Assembly (NCBI RefSeq): GCF_037940415.1
Contig: NZ_CP149798.1
Location: 7,721,001-7,785,000, forward strand
DNA: 64,000 nucleotides
Source of the DNA: Streptomyces sp. f51
GTDB taxonomy: Bacteria > Actinomycetota > Actinomycetes > Streptomycetales > Streptomycetaceae
Reading direction: 5' to 3'
The notes under the pieces were generated by a model, which worked only from the letters and a program-made list of their open reading frames with translations, did no database searches and was not told the DNA's origin. The stretch's first letter is position 1. Each line of letters starts with the position of its first letter. Positions 27,210 through 35,410 of this stretch are shown here, piece by piece. A program made the translations under genes and the position numbers.

Positions 27210-28064
27210 GTGACTGGTGAGGGCGTTTCAGATCGTCTGGTCGGCTTGCTCACGGTTCGCGGTGAAGACCTCGGCGCCGAATGGGCGGACAAGGTCACAG
27301 GCTCCCTGGGCGGCCGGGTGAGCCGCGCCGAGGTCCAGCGGGAACTCCAGGAGATCTACACGGCCCTGGTGGCGGCCCTCGCCGACGGCAGTCTGGACGG
27401 ACGCGGGGAGGCGTTCGGCGAGGTCCGCGCCCTTTTGACCGAACTCTCGCGCAACCGCGCCCACCAGGGCTTCACCCCCACCGAGACCGCGGTGAGCGTG
27501 TTCGCCCTCAAGGAGGTCCTGGAGCCGGCCGTGTCCGGCGACGGGGGCGACCTTCAGGCGTACCTGAGGTTCTCCGCGCTGCTGGACACTCTGGGCCTGT
27601 TCACGATCGAGGTCTACACCCGTACACGCGAGGAGCTGATATCGGCGCAGGCCGAGCAGCTGCTGGAGCTGTCCACGCCGGTCGTGAAGCTGTGGGACGG
27701 GGTGATCGGTGTCCCGCTGGTCGGGACCCTGGACTCGGCCCGCACGATGGTGGTGATGGAGAAGATGCTCCAGGCCCTCATCGACACGGGGGCCGAGCAG
27801 GCCATCATCGACATCACCGGTGTGCCGGCGGTGGACACCGAGGTCGCCCAGCACCTGCTGAAGACCGTGGTGGCGGCCCGGCTGATGGGCGCCGAGTGCA
27901 CCATCTCCGGTATCCGCCCGCAGATCGCCCAGACGATCGTGGCGCTGGGCATCAACTTCGGCGACATCGTCACCAAGGCCACCCTGGCCGACGCCCTGCG
28001 GCACGCGCTGCGCCGCTCCGGTGTCACGTTCTCGCGCACGGCGCCGCAAGCCGGTGCCCGGTGA
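27210..28064 (+). CDS. rsbR: RsbR-like stressosome scaffold (STAS domain)
   Basis: A 284-aa RsbR paralogue. The N-terminal half (residues about 1-140) is a non-heme globin-like sensor module. The C-terminal half (about 155-270) is a STAS domain: TPVVKLWDGVIGVPLVGTLDSART, AIIDITGVPAVDT, TISGIRPQIAQTIVALGI. Thr173 and Thr210 align with the threonines RsbT phosphorylates in Bacillus RsbRA. GTG at 27210 follows GAAGAAGGA. First gene of a five-gene operon: RsbR and RsbS form the stressosome core that holds RsbT until stress. Confidence 0.93.
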   Translation: MTGEGVSDRLVGLLTVRGEDLGAEWADKVTGSLGGRVSRAEVQRELQEIYTALVAALADGSLDGRGEAFGEVRALLTELSRNRAHQGFTPTETAVSVFALKEVLEPAVSGDGGDLQAYLRFSALLDTLGLFTIEVYTRTREELISAQAEQLLELSTPVVKLWDGVIGVPLVGTLDSARTMVVMEKMLQALIDTGAEQAIIDITGVPAVDTEVAQHLLKTVVAARLMGAECTISGIRPQIAQTIVALGINFGDIVTKATLADALRHALRRSGVTFSRTAPQAGAR

Positions 28065-28501
28065 CCGAACGGGTTCCGGTCCTGCAAATCGGGCAGGTCC
28101 TGCTGGTGTCGATCCAGACGGACCTGGACGATCAGTCGGTGATGCTGCTTCAGGACGACCTGGCGGCCAGGGTCGTCGAGACGGGCGCCTACGGGGTGGT
28201 CATCGACATCACCGCGGTGGACATCGTGGACTCCTTCGTGGGCCGGATGCTGGCGACCATCGCGTCGATATCACGTCTGCTGGACGCACAGACCGTCGTG
28301 GTCGGGATGCGCCCGGCCGTCGCCATCACCCTGGTCGAACTCGGCCTGTCCCTGGGCGGCGTACGGACCGCACTGACCCTGGACAAGGGACTGCGCCTGC
28401 TGGAACAGGCCCGCGCCCAGTCCCTCGGGGAGTCCGAACCCGACGCCACGGCCGGCCCCGGTGCCGACGGCATCGTGCCGGATGCTGCGGCAGGCCTGTG
28501 A
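28061..28501 (+). CDS. rsbS: RsbS-like stressosome protein (STAS domain)
   Basis: A 146-aa single STAS-domain protein with VPVLQIGQVLLVSIQTDLDD at the N-terminus and the phosphorylation-site motif IVDSFVGRML. Ser58 corresponds to Bacillus RsbS Ser59. VVGMRPAVAITLVELGL follows. The last 25 residues are an extra Ala/Gly/Asp-rich tail. Start GTG overlaps the rsbR stop (GTGA). It acts with RsbR as the stressosome core, and its phosphorylation releases RsbT. Confidence 0.93.
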   Translation: MTERVPVLQIGQVLLVSIQTDLDDQSVMLLQDDLAARVVETGAYGVVIDITAVDIVDSFVGRMLATIASISRLLDAQTVVVGMRPAVAITLVELGLSLGGVRTALTLDKGLRLLEQARAQSLGESEPDATAGPGADGIVPDAAAGL

Positions 28502-28911
28502 ACGGGGCCTCCAGCGCCTCGGAGTCGCTGGAGATCACGGCCAACGCGGGCGTGGTGCAGGCGCGCCAGCGGGTGCGCGCCCTGGCACAGGAATGCCGCT
28601 TCTCCCTGGTCGAGCAGACGAAACTGATCACCGCCGCGAGTGAACTGGCCCGCAACACCCTCATCCACGGAGGCGGCGGCACCATGACCGCCGGCCTGGT
28701 GGAGGAACGCGGCCGGCGCGGTGTGCGCCTGGTCTTCAGCGACCGGGGACCGGGCATCCCCGACGTGGACCTGGCCCTGACCGACGGCTGGACCTCGGGC
28801 GCCGGCATGGGCCTTGGGCTCTCCGGCTCCAAACGACTGGTCGACGACTTCGTCCTGGAGACCACTCCCGGACAGGGGACCACGGTGACCGTCACCAAGT
28901 GGGCCCGATGA
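28498..28911 (+). CDS. rsbT: RsbT-like serine/threonine kinase
   Basis: A 137-aa GHKL-fold kinase: N-box SELARNTLIHGG (Asn53), G1 box SDRGPGIPD (Asp82) and G2 box GAGMGLGLSGSKRLVD. These are the residues RsbT uses to bind ATP and phosphorylate RsbR/RsbS. On release it activates an RsbU-type phosphatase, here probably the product of 30122-31486. GTG overlaps the rsbS stop by 4 nt. Confidence 0.94.
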   Translation: MNGASSASESLEITANAGVVQARQRVRALAQECRFSLVEQTKLITAASELARNTLIHGGGGTMTAGLVEERGRRGVRLVFSDRGPGIPDVDLALTDGWTSGAGMGLGLSGSKRLVDDFVLETTPGQGTTVTVTKWAR

Positions 28912-30125
28912 TGGACACGGAGGCTGTGCGGCTGTTGGACTGCGAGGACGTGGCCTGGTTCCGTGACCAGCCGGAAGCCGCCCGCGGCGCGGCCGCCGCG
29001 CTGGGCCGGCGGATCGGCCTGGGAGAGCAGCGCAGTTCCCAGCTCGTGCTGGCGGTGGCCGAACTGGCGGGCAACATCGCCAAGCACGCCGTCGACGGCT
29101 CCCTGCTCCTGCGCGTGGTGCGCAACGAGGCCGTCGCCGGGGTGGAGGTGCTGGCCGTGGACGGCGGCCCGGGAATCGCCGACGTCCCGGCGGCCCTCGA
29201 GGACGGCATGTCGACCACCGGGACCCTCGGTATCGGCCTCGGCGCGGTCGGACGCCTGGCCGACTCCTTCCACATCCACTCCCAGCCCGGCCTGGGAACC
29301 GTGCAACTCGCCCGTTTCTGGCCGCGTCCCGCCCACCCCTCGACCGCCGGGGAACCCGCCGTGGGCGGCGTCACCCGGCCGATCGGCGGCGAGCAGGTCT
29401 GCGGCGACGCCTGGGCCGCCCGTAAGGACACCGGCGAGCAGCCGCCCGCGCCGCACCCCGGGAACGCGGCCGCCCCGCCCGCATCCGGCCTCACCAGCTG
29501 GTCCGCCCTGACCGGCACCCGCCCGCTCCCGCCCCACCCGCGGACAGCCACCGCACCGGGATCCTCCGCCCGCCCCGCCCGCCCCGGCCGTCCCACGGCG
29601 GTGCGCGCCGCCGTCGCCGGACCCGGCACCGGCGTACTGGTCATGTCCTGCGACGGGCTGGGCCACGGCCCGATGGCCGCCGTGGCCGCCCAGGCCGCCG
29701 TCCACGCCTTCAGGACAGGCACCGCCCGCACCCCGGAACAAGCCGTGGAGCACATACACCGCGCCCTGCGCGGAACACGCGGCGCGGCGGTGGCCGTGGC
29801 CCGCCTGGAGCCGGACGGCCGCCTGCTGTTCTGCGGCGTCGGGAACATCACCGCCGCCCTGGTCACCCGCACCAGCCGCAGCACGCTGCTCTCCCACCCG
29901 GGCATCGTCGGCCACCAGATGCACCAACTGCGCACCTACGAACACCACTTGCCTCGGCACGGGATCCTGGTGATGCACTCCGACGGCCTCAGCGAACGCT
30001 GGACCCACAGCGACCTGGCGGGCCTGCTCCACCACCCGCCGTCCCTGATCGCCGCCGCGCTGATGCGCCAGGCCGGGACCCGCCGTGACGACGCCAGCGC
30101 GGTGATCGCCCAGGCGGCACGGTGA
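28908..30125 (+). CDS. ATPase-SpoIIE/PP2C phosphatase fusion (RsbX-like)
   Basis: A 405-aa two-domain protein. Residues about 20-150 form a GHKL ATPase-like domain (VAELAGNIAKHAVDGS, VDGGPGIADV, GTLGIGLGAVGRLAD). After a Pro-rich linker (about 175-225), residues about 228-405 form a PP2C/SpoIIE phosphatase (VLVMSCDGLGHGPMAAVAAQ, FCGVGNITAAL, LVMHSDGLSERW, DDASAVIAQ). In Bacillus, RsbX is a free phosphatase that resets RsbR and RsbS; here that domain is joined to a kinase-like module. ATG at 28908 overlaps the rsbT stop; the next ATG (28911) is equally possible. Confidence 0.9.
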   Translation: MMDTEAVRLLDCEDVAWFRDQPEAARGAAAALGRRIGLGEQRSSQLVLAVAELAGNIAKHAVDGSLLLRVVRNEAVAGVEVLAVDGGPGIADVPAALEDGMSTTGTLGIGLGAVGRLADSFHIHSQPGLGTVQLARFWPRPAHPSTAGEPAVGGVTRPIGGEQVCGDAWAARKDTGEQPPAPHPGNAAAPPASGLTSWSALTGTRPLPPHPRTATAPGSSARPARPGRPTAVRAAVAGPGTGVLVMSCDGLGHGPMAAVAAQAAVHAFRTGTARTPEQAVEHIHRALRGTRGAAVAVARLEPDGRLLFCGVGNITAALVTRTSRSTLLSHPGIVGHQMHQLRTYEHHLPRHGILVMHSDGLSERWTHSDLAGLLHHPPSLIAAALMRQAGTRRDDASAVIAQAAR

Positions 30126-31486
30126 ACGTACCCGCCCCGCGCGCCACCGCCGGCGTCAGCGCCCTGCTGGTGACACCGCTGAGCACCGAACACGACATCT
30201 TCGCCCTGCGCCGCCACGCCAAGACCATCGCCTCGGCCGTCGGCCTGGACGACCGCGACCAGGTGCGCCTGGCCACCGCGGTCAGCGAGCTGGGACGCGA
30301 CCTGCTGCGCCCCGCCGCGATGACCGCCGTGTTCAGCCTCCAGCACGAGCCGGCCGCGCTGCGCACCCTCCTGCAATGGCGCGACGGCCGCGCCCCCAGC
30401 GGCGAGTCGCTGACCGCCGTCACCCGGCTGCTTCCGCAGACCCGCCACGAACCGGCCCCCGGCCGCCCGGACCACTTCGACGGCGGCCGGATAGAGATCG
30501 TCTGCCCCATCCCCGAGCTCGCCGCCCGCGACCTGAAGGTGGAACAGGTCCTCGCCCTCCTGGAGTCGGACGGCCCCGCCAGCGCGATCGACGACCTCCA
30601 GGCACAGTCCCGCGACCTGATCGACGCACTCCAGGAAGCCCACGCCCAACGCGACGAACTCGAACGTCTCAACGAGGAACTCACCGAGACCAACGCCGGG
30701 GTGATGGCCCTCTACGCGGAACTGACCGTCGAACACAAGGACGTCGTCGAACGCTTCGGGCAGGAACACGAACTCGCCCTGGCCCTCCAGCGCACCTTCC
30801 TGCCCGCGGGCCTGCCCCAGAGCCCCGGGGCCGAACTCGCCGTGCGCTACCTCCCCGCCGCCGCCACGACCGAGATCGGCGGGGACTTCTACGAAGCCGT
30901 CACCACCGCGCAGGGACTGCTCCTGGCCGTCGGGGACGTCGTCGGCCACTCGCTCCAGGCCGCCATGGTCATGGGCGAGATCCGCCACGCCCTGCGCGCC
31001 TACGCCGCGCAGAACCTCCCCCCGCACGTCCTGCTGCAACACCTGGACCATCTCCTTGGCCTGCACCAGCCGGGATGGACCGCCACCGTGTGCATCGTCC
31101 TGGTCGACGCCGACCGTACGCGCCTGCACGTCGCCAACGCCGGCCACCTGCCGCCCCTGCTCCTGGAGCCCGGAAAGACACCGCGCTATCTGAGGGAACA
31201 CGGCCCGCTGCTGGGGCTGGGCCTGCCGCAGCCCGTGGCCGTCAGCCATCGCCTCGCACCGGGCAGCCGGCTCGTCATGATCACCGACGGGCTCGTCGAG
31301 ACCCGCGACACCGACCTCGGCGAGCGCCTCGAACTCCTGAGCACCGTCGTGGCACAAGGGCCCGACGAGCCGGAGCCGTTGTGCGCCCACCTGGTGGACG
31401 CCTTCGGCGAGGACCCCAGCGACGACATCATCGTCTTCGCCGCCCGCCTCCATCCGCCCCGCACCCCGGTCTCCGGCTCCGTCTGA
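30122..31486 (+). CDS. RsbU-like serine phosphatase with ATPase-like and coiled-coil N-terminus
   Basis: A 454-aa PP2C/SpoIIE phosphatase. The N-terminal 130 residues resemble a GHKL domain with an eroded N-box (VSELGRDLLRPA). A long coiled coil covers about 155-220 (heptads in DLQAQSRDLIDALQEAHAQ). The C-terminal phosphatase shows TEIGGDFYEAV, LAVGDVVGHSLQAAMVMGEI, ANAGHLPPLLL, MITDGLVETR and DPSDDIIVFA, the metal-binding aspartates. It is the likely output phosphatase of the stressosome, acting on an anti-sigma antagonist encoded elsewhere. GTG overlaps the previous stop. Confidence 0.92.
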   Translation: MNVPAPRATAGVSALLVTPLSTEHDIFALRRHAKTIASAVGLDDRDQVRLATAVSELGRDLLRPAAMTAVFSLQHEPAALRTLLQWRDGRAPSGESLTAVTRLLPQTRHEPAPGRPDHFDGGRIEIVCPIPELAARDLKVEQVLALLESDGPASAIDDLQAQSRDLIDALQEAHAQRDELERLNEELTETNAGVMALYAELTVEHKDVVERFGQEHELALALQRTFLPAGLPQSPGAELAVRYLPAAATTEIGGDFYEAVTTAQGLLLAVGDVVGHSLQAAMVMGEIRHALRAYAAQNLPPHVLLQHLDHLLGLHQPGWTATVCIVLVDADRTRLHVANAGHLPPLLLEPGKTPRYLREHGPLLGLGLPQPVAVSHRLAPGSRLVMITDGLVETRDTDLGERLELLSTVVAQGPDEPEPLCAHLVDAFGEDPSDDIIVFAARLHPPRTPVSGSV

Positions 31487-31563
31487 CCGAAAGCCGCCGC
31501 CGGCCCGGGGACCGACCCGTCGCTGCGCGGACGGTACGACAGATGGGGGCGGGTGCGCCGAGG

Positions 31564-31917
31564 TCAGAACGTGCGCAGGCCGGTGTAGTAGCCGCCGACC
31601 CGCTCGTGATAGTCGGCGTCGCCGACGTGCTGCTCCTGGACGAACTCGGGGGAGTTCTTGATCTGGTCCTTGGAGAGCGCGACGTGGATCTTCTGCTCGT
31701 CCCGGTCGACCGACCGCACGGTGCCGGCCGGAAGCAGGACCTGCTTGCCGAAGATCCACACGCCGGTGTCGACGACGAGATAGGAGGAGTCGACCTCGTC
31801 CGAGTGCTTGTCGACCTTCCCGATGCTGCCGTCGGTGGCCTCGACCTTGAATCCGATCAGGTCGGTGCCCGCGATGTGGCCGGTGGCCGGCTGGTAGCCC
31901 CAGATGCTGTCACTCAT
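31564..31917 (-). CDS. PRC-barrel domain protein
   Basis: A 117-aa protein with one PRC barrel (residues about 15-85: GTDLIGFKVEATDGSIGKVD...VVDTGVWIFGKQVLLPAGTV...IHVALSKDQIKNSPE) and a short acidic, Tyr-rich end. PRC barrels mediate protein contacts in photosynthetic and RNA-processing proteins; stand-alone streptomycete copies have no proven role. ATG at 31917 follows GAGGGAG. Convergent with the stressosome operon. Confidence 0.9.
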   Translation of the reverse strand: MSDSIWGYQPATGHIAGTDLIGFKVEATDGSIGKVDKHSDEVDSSYLVVDTGVWIFGKQVLLPAGTVRSVDRDEQKIHVALSKDQIKNSPEFVQEQHVGDADYHERVGGYYTGLRTF

Positions 31918-32336
31918 AAGAAAGACTCCCTCGTCGAAATCCTCTGCAATCCGCAGCCGAACTGCGAAATCCATCGAGGCGCCACCGGGTTCGGTGATCT
32001 CGTCCTCGCGGAGTCGGGTTCCCGGGCCGCGGGTCCCCACACATCGACGATCCGCGGAAAGGCCCGGACGGCCGGATCAGGGCGTGACGACGGCGAAGTC
32101 CGGGCCGGGCGCCCCGAGATGACCGAGCAACTCGGCAAGACACCCGACGCGGCCGCTGACCTCGACCCCGTCATGGGCGGCCGGCGCGGCGGGGCAGGGC
32201 GCCGAGCAGCAGGGCGCGCAGGCCGTCCTCGGCGAGAGCGATGCCCACGTCCGGACCGGCCGCGGGAGCCCGGTTCAGCATGAACAGCGTCTGATCGTAC
32301 GGACAGGCGTCCGCCCGGCCGGCGGCTGCGCGCGGT
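31918..32336. other. Intergenic stretch with a possible gene remnant
   Basis: The first 150 bp are the promoter region of the PRC-barrel gene (locally less GC-rich). On the minus strand, 32171-32325 encodes CPYDQTLFMLNRA and a helical end with no start codon or upstream partner. It could be the end of a lost regulator gene. No intact gene is visible. Confidence 0.4.
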
Positions 32337-32906
32337 TCAGTTCCCGCCGAACGGGCCGCCGTCCAGGGGCTGTCGGTCCTTCGCCTCGAACAGCTGCCGC
32401 AGCCACGCGGTGAGAGCCGCGTAGTCGTCATCGGTGAGACCGCGGCGGGCGTCGACCCGGTGGACCAGGGCGTGTCGTCCGTGGTGGGCGGCGACCCAGG
32501 CCCGATCCGTCTCCGTGACCTCGTCGTCGACCCATACGAACGGCTCTCCCGCCGCCCACTCGACCAGGGCGCGCGTCTTCCAGTGCAGCCCGTCGCGTTC
32601 GTCCCTGTCGTCGGTCTCCGACGGCTCCGGCCAGTCGACCACGGCGAGCCGCGGAAGACCGAGCAGCGGAGCGATGCACTCGTTCGCTTCGTCCATCCAC
32701 GTCGTGGCCCAGACCACCTCACAGCCGAGCGCGCCCAGCCTGGCCCCGTGCCGGGGATCGATCCTGGCCAGAAGCGGATTCGCCGCCGCCCCCGGCAGAC
32801 CGGGAGCGAGCGGATACGTCGGATACCGCCCCGGCTCCCCGCCGAACGGGATCAGCGGTCCGTCGACATCGAGGAACAGCAGCGGAAGCCGCACAGAGCC
32901 AGTCAC
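32337..32906 (-). CDS. HAD-like protein (Swiss-army-knife RNA-repair HAD type)
   Basis: A 189-aa HAD-fold protein. Motif I is LLFLDVDGPLIPFGG (nucleophile Asp and acid Asp). WATTWMDEAN carries the motif II Thr. LVEWAAGEPFVWVDDEVTETD is the acidic motif IV. This order, with WATTWxxxAN, is typical of the HAD domain linked to RNA-repair proteins and of many lone Streptomyces copies. The substrate is unknown. GTG at 32906 gives a start right before motif I; the longer open frame is not coding. Confidence 0.82.
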   Translation of the reverse strand: MTGSVRLPLLFLDVDGPLIPFGGEPGRYPTYPLAPGLPGAAANPLLARIDPRHGARLGALGCEVVWATTWMDEANECIAPLLGLPRLAVVDWPEPSETDDRDERDGLHWKTRALVEWAAGEPFVWVDDEVTETDRAWVAAHHGRHALVHRVDARRGLTDDDYAALTAWLRQLFEAKDRQPLDGGPFGGN

Positions 32907-33246
32907 AGCAGCCCACGATAGATCCGGCCCGCGCTCGGCGGCCGGCTGGAGAGACGGCCATGCGCAGGCCCCCGGACGGCAGCGGCCCTCACCGCTGCGG
33001 TGGCCCGGCGTACTCCTCGCGGCTCCCCTCGCGTCGATCACCGTGGCCCGGCCGGCGCCCCCGGCACCCGCCGGCGCCAGTGCTCCGCCCGCCGCCCAGG
33101 TGAAGCACCGGACCGCGCGACCCACCGATGCCGGGCTCCGCCTGCCCGAAACCCCGGCAGGCCCGGTGGCGGGCCATCGCGATGCAGCGGAGCGAACAGG
33201 CGGGGCGCCCGGTTTGTGCCAGGTTGTGCACGGCGAGACTGAGGCC
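32907..33246. other. Intergenic stretch
   Basis: About 340 bp between divergent genes. A plus-strand frame running into the SnoaL gene reads Ala/Pro-rich and has no ribosome site. No structured element or conserved protein was recognised. Confidence 0.4.
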
Positions 33247-33684
33247 ATGAGCACCCCGGACACCACCCTCGCCGAGAACAAGGACCTTGTACGCGCGTTT
33301 ATCGATGCGCTGTTCACCAAGGGCGATCTCGGCGCGGTCGACAAGTACCTCTCCGAGGACTTCGTCGACCACGACCCCCCGTTCAACGCGCCCGGCGACC
33401 GTGAAGGCCTCCGCGCCGCCGGCGCGCTGTTCCGGGAGGTGTGTCCCGACTGGCACAGCGAGCCGCAGCTGATGATCGCCGAGGGCGACCTGGTCGTCGA
33501 GCACTTCACCGCCGGCGGGACGCAGCGCGGTGAACTGTTCGGGGTACCGGCCCCGGCCGGAGGCCACCCCCTGACCCTGCGCGGAACCAACATCTTCAGG
33601 ATCCGGGACGGACGCATCGTCGAGAAGTGGGGCCGGCCCGACGAACTCGGCATCATGCGCCAGCTGGGGATCGTCCCGTCGTAG
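33247..33684 (+). CDS. SnoaL-like ester cyclase family protein
   Basis: A 145-aa SnoaL/NTF2-like protein (NKDLVRAFIDALFTKGDLGAVDKYLSEDFVDHDPPF...LMIAEGDLVVEHFTAGGTQRGELFG...IRDGRIVEKWGRPD). SnoaL cyclases close polyketide rings, but most stand-alone members are of unknown function. The His-Asp pair typical of SnoaL (DFVDHDP and EHFT) is present. ATG at 33247. It is isolated from any polyketide genes. Confidence 0.88.
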   Translation: MSTPDTTLAENKDLVRAFIDALFTKGDLGAVDKYLSEDFVDHDPPFNAPGDREGLRAAGALFREVCPDWHSEPQLMIAEGDLVVEHFTAGGTQRGELFGVPAPAGGHPLTLRGTNIFRIRDGRIVEKWGRPDELGIMRQLGIVPS

Positions 33685-33791
33685 ACGGGGTGCGGAAGCC
33701 GCTGCGCACGGTGTCACCGCGGCGGCGTCTTCGTGGATCGGTGACGGCCCCCAAGATCCGTGAACGCGAGCCGGGCCGACGGCCGTCCGGC

Positions 33792-34287
33792 TCAGGACAG
33801 CGGCTTGTGCATCACGACGCAGGGCCGGTTGAACTGGAGGTCGGGGCGGCGGTCGATCTCCTGCCAGCCGAGGGAAACTCCAGAAGGCGAAGGCCGAGGG
33901 GTTGTTCCCTAGGACCGCGATCCTGAGGCCGTCCCGACCCTGGCGCCGGAACCGCTCCTCGACGGCCGCCACGAGCAGTCGGCCGACGCCTTTGCGGCGC
34001 TGGTCCCCGTGCACGATCAGCAGCCCGATCCAGGGATACCCGTCCTTGGGATGCCGGTCCAGCAGACAGACCAGGCCGACCGTCCGGCCCCCGGCGTCAC
34101 GGGCGAGCAGGACATGACCGCCCTCGCTCCCGGCCTCCTCGCGCAGATCGGCCTCGACCCGCCCGGCCGCGATGTGCTCGGGGTCGTACTCACCGCTGGC
34201 CCGGCAGTACTCGGGGTTGCTCGCGTAGATGCCGACGGCTTCGGCGATCTCGTCCGGCGTGAATCCCATCGGCGTGAGAGTCGGCAT
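33792..34287 (-). pseudogene. GNAT acetyltransferase broken by a frameshift
   Basis: The N-terminal 130 or so codons encode a GNAT domain: IYASNPEYCRASGEYDPEHI, GLLIVHGDQRRKGVGRLLV (acetyl-CoA motif A), RIAVLGNNPSAFAFW. After SAFAFW (near 33868-33880) the frame is lost. In the next frame the sequence continues as GWQEIDRRPDLQFNRPC then VVMHKPLS and a stop at 33792, exactly what the family requires. One nucleotide too many (or two too few) at this point breaks the gene. ATG 34287 is the likely start. It may be a true mutation or a sequencing error. Confidence 0.75.
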
Positions 34288-34724
34288 GATCACGGAGCAA
34301 GGGTAGCCAGGCCCGCCCCGGCAGGAGCCGGGGCTGGGAGTCGGACGCTCTCGCCCGGAGAGGTGAACACTTGAGTAAACGGTGCTCACCGCCGCGCAGA
34401 GGGCGCACGCTTTGGAGCGGATGGCCAGGCACCGGCCATCCGGGCATAAACCGCCTCAAATCAGTGTGCGGCAATTGCCACCGGCCATGAGAGAAACGCA
34501 ATTATCTATCCTGCTGCCGTCTTCCTCCGGTTCGCCGGTGATCCGGGCGAAAGCCCTGGTTCGCGCTGCGCCGATCAGGCCGGTACGGTCCCAATGAGTC
34601 GACCGGCGCGGCGTTTTAACCGTTCCGGCGGAGAGAAGGGATGGGGAGGACGATCATTGATCCGATTCGTTTAAACTCACTGGCAACGAGGCGGGAAGCG
34701 ACATCCAAGCAGGAGACACCAGCC
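34288..34724. other. Promoter-rich intergenic region before the XRE regulator
   Basis: About 435 bp, notably less GC-rich than the surroundings near 34480-34700 (for example GCAATTATCTATCC and CGTTTAAACTCACTGGC). It probably contains promoters for both flanking genes. The lower GC and a lone regulator suggest acquired DNA. No gene seen. Confidence 0.5.
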
Positions 34725-35117
34725 GTGCCGAACCCACTGCAAGTACTGATCAAGCACCAACTTGAACAGCGCGGTTGGTCGTACAGTGACGTGGCGCGCG
34801 GCGGGGGCATTTCACGCTCCACCGTCCATCATCTGGCGACGTCGGAGCGGCTGGCCCAGATGCCGCAGCAGAGCACGCTCGAGGGGCTGGCCAAGGGCCT
34901 TGGCATCCCCGTGGCCCCGGTGCACCGGGCCGCCGCCGAGGCGTGCGGGGTCAACCTCTACCGCGAGGACACGCTCGCGGCCGGAGACCCCGAGGTCGAG
35001 ATCCTGATCGCCAGCGTCCAGAAACTCAGCCCTGTCGACCGTAAGCACGTTTCCGCGCTGGTGGAATCCCTTCTGCGCACCGCCGCATCGGAGGAAGAGG
35101 CTCGTCCCAGCCACTAG
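34725..35117 (+). CDS. XRE-family helix-turn-helix regulator, 130 aa
   Basis: A 130-aa DNA-binding protein: an N-terminal XRE HTH (residues about 8-62: QRGWSYSDVARGGGISRSTVHHL...EGLAKGLGIPVAPVHRA) followed by a helical region (PEVEILIASVQKLSPVDRKHVSALVESLL) that may mediate dimerisation. GTG at 34725 has AGGAG 9 nt upstream. Its upstream region is AT-rich. A lone regulator at the border of the accessory region. Confidence 0.85.
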   Translation: MPNPLQVLIKHQLEQRGWSYSDVARGGGISRSTVHHLATSERLAQMPQQSTLEGLAKGLGIPVAPVHRAAAEACGVNLYREDTLAAGDPEVEILIASVQKLSPVDRKHVSALVESLLRTAASEEEARPSH

Positions 35118-35156
35118 ACGGCCGGGACAGGGTGTTTGCCGCGCCGGGTGCCGCGG

Positions 35157-35402
35157 TCAGAAACTTCGTGAACTCGCCGCCCTGAGCCATGAGATCACCG
35201 TGGCGACCGTCTGGTAGTCGAGCTCGGCGATCCGGGTGGTCGCCCCCGCCTCGCGCAGCCACGGGGGGACGCAGGCCGCGTCCATGGCGCAGTGGAGCAG
35301 GACTTCATGGGCCCGGGTGGCGGGCAGGTCCTCGCCCACTTTCAGGTCACCTCCGAGGGACGGCGCGATGGGCAAGGGGGGAGTCTCCTGGGTTCTCTGC
35401 AT
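35157..35402 (-). CDS. Hypothetical protein, 81 aa
   Basis: An 81-aa, mainly helical protein (MQRTQETPPLPIAPSLGGDL...) with two Cys (LLHCAMDAAC). GAGGA sits very close to ATG 35402; GTG at 35414 is an alternative start that would keep the same frame. It lies directly downstream of the IS3-like transposase frame. I do not recognise it. Confidence 0.45.
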   Translation of the reverse strand: MQRTQETPPLPIAPSLGGDLKVGEDLPATRAHEVLLHCAMDAACVPPWLREAGATTRIAELDYQTVATVISWLRAASSRSF

Positions 35403-35410
35403 ATCCTCTT

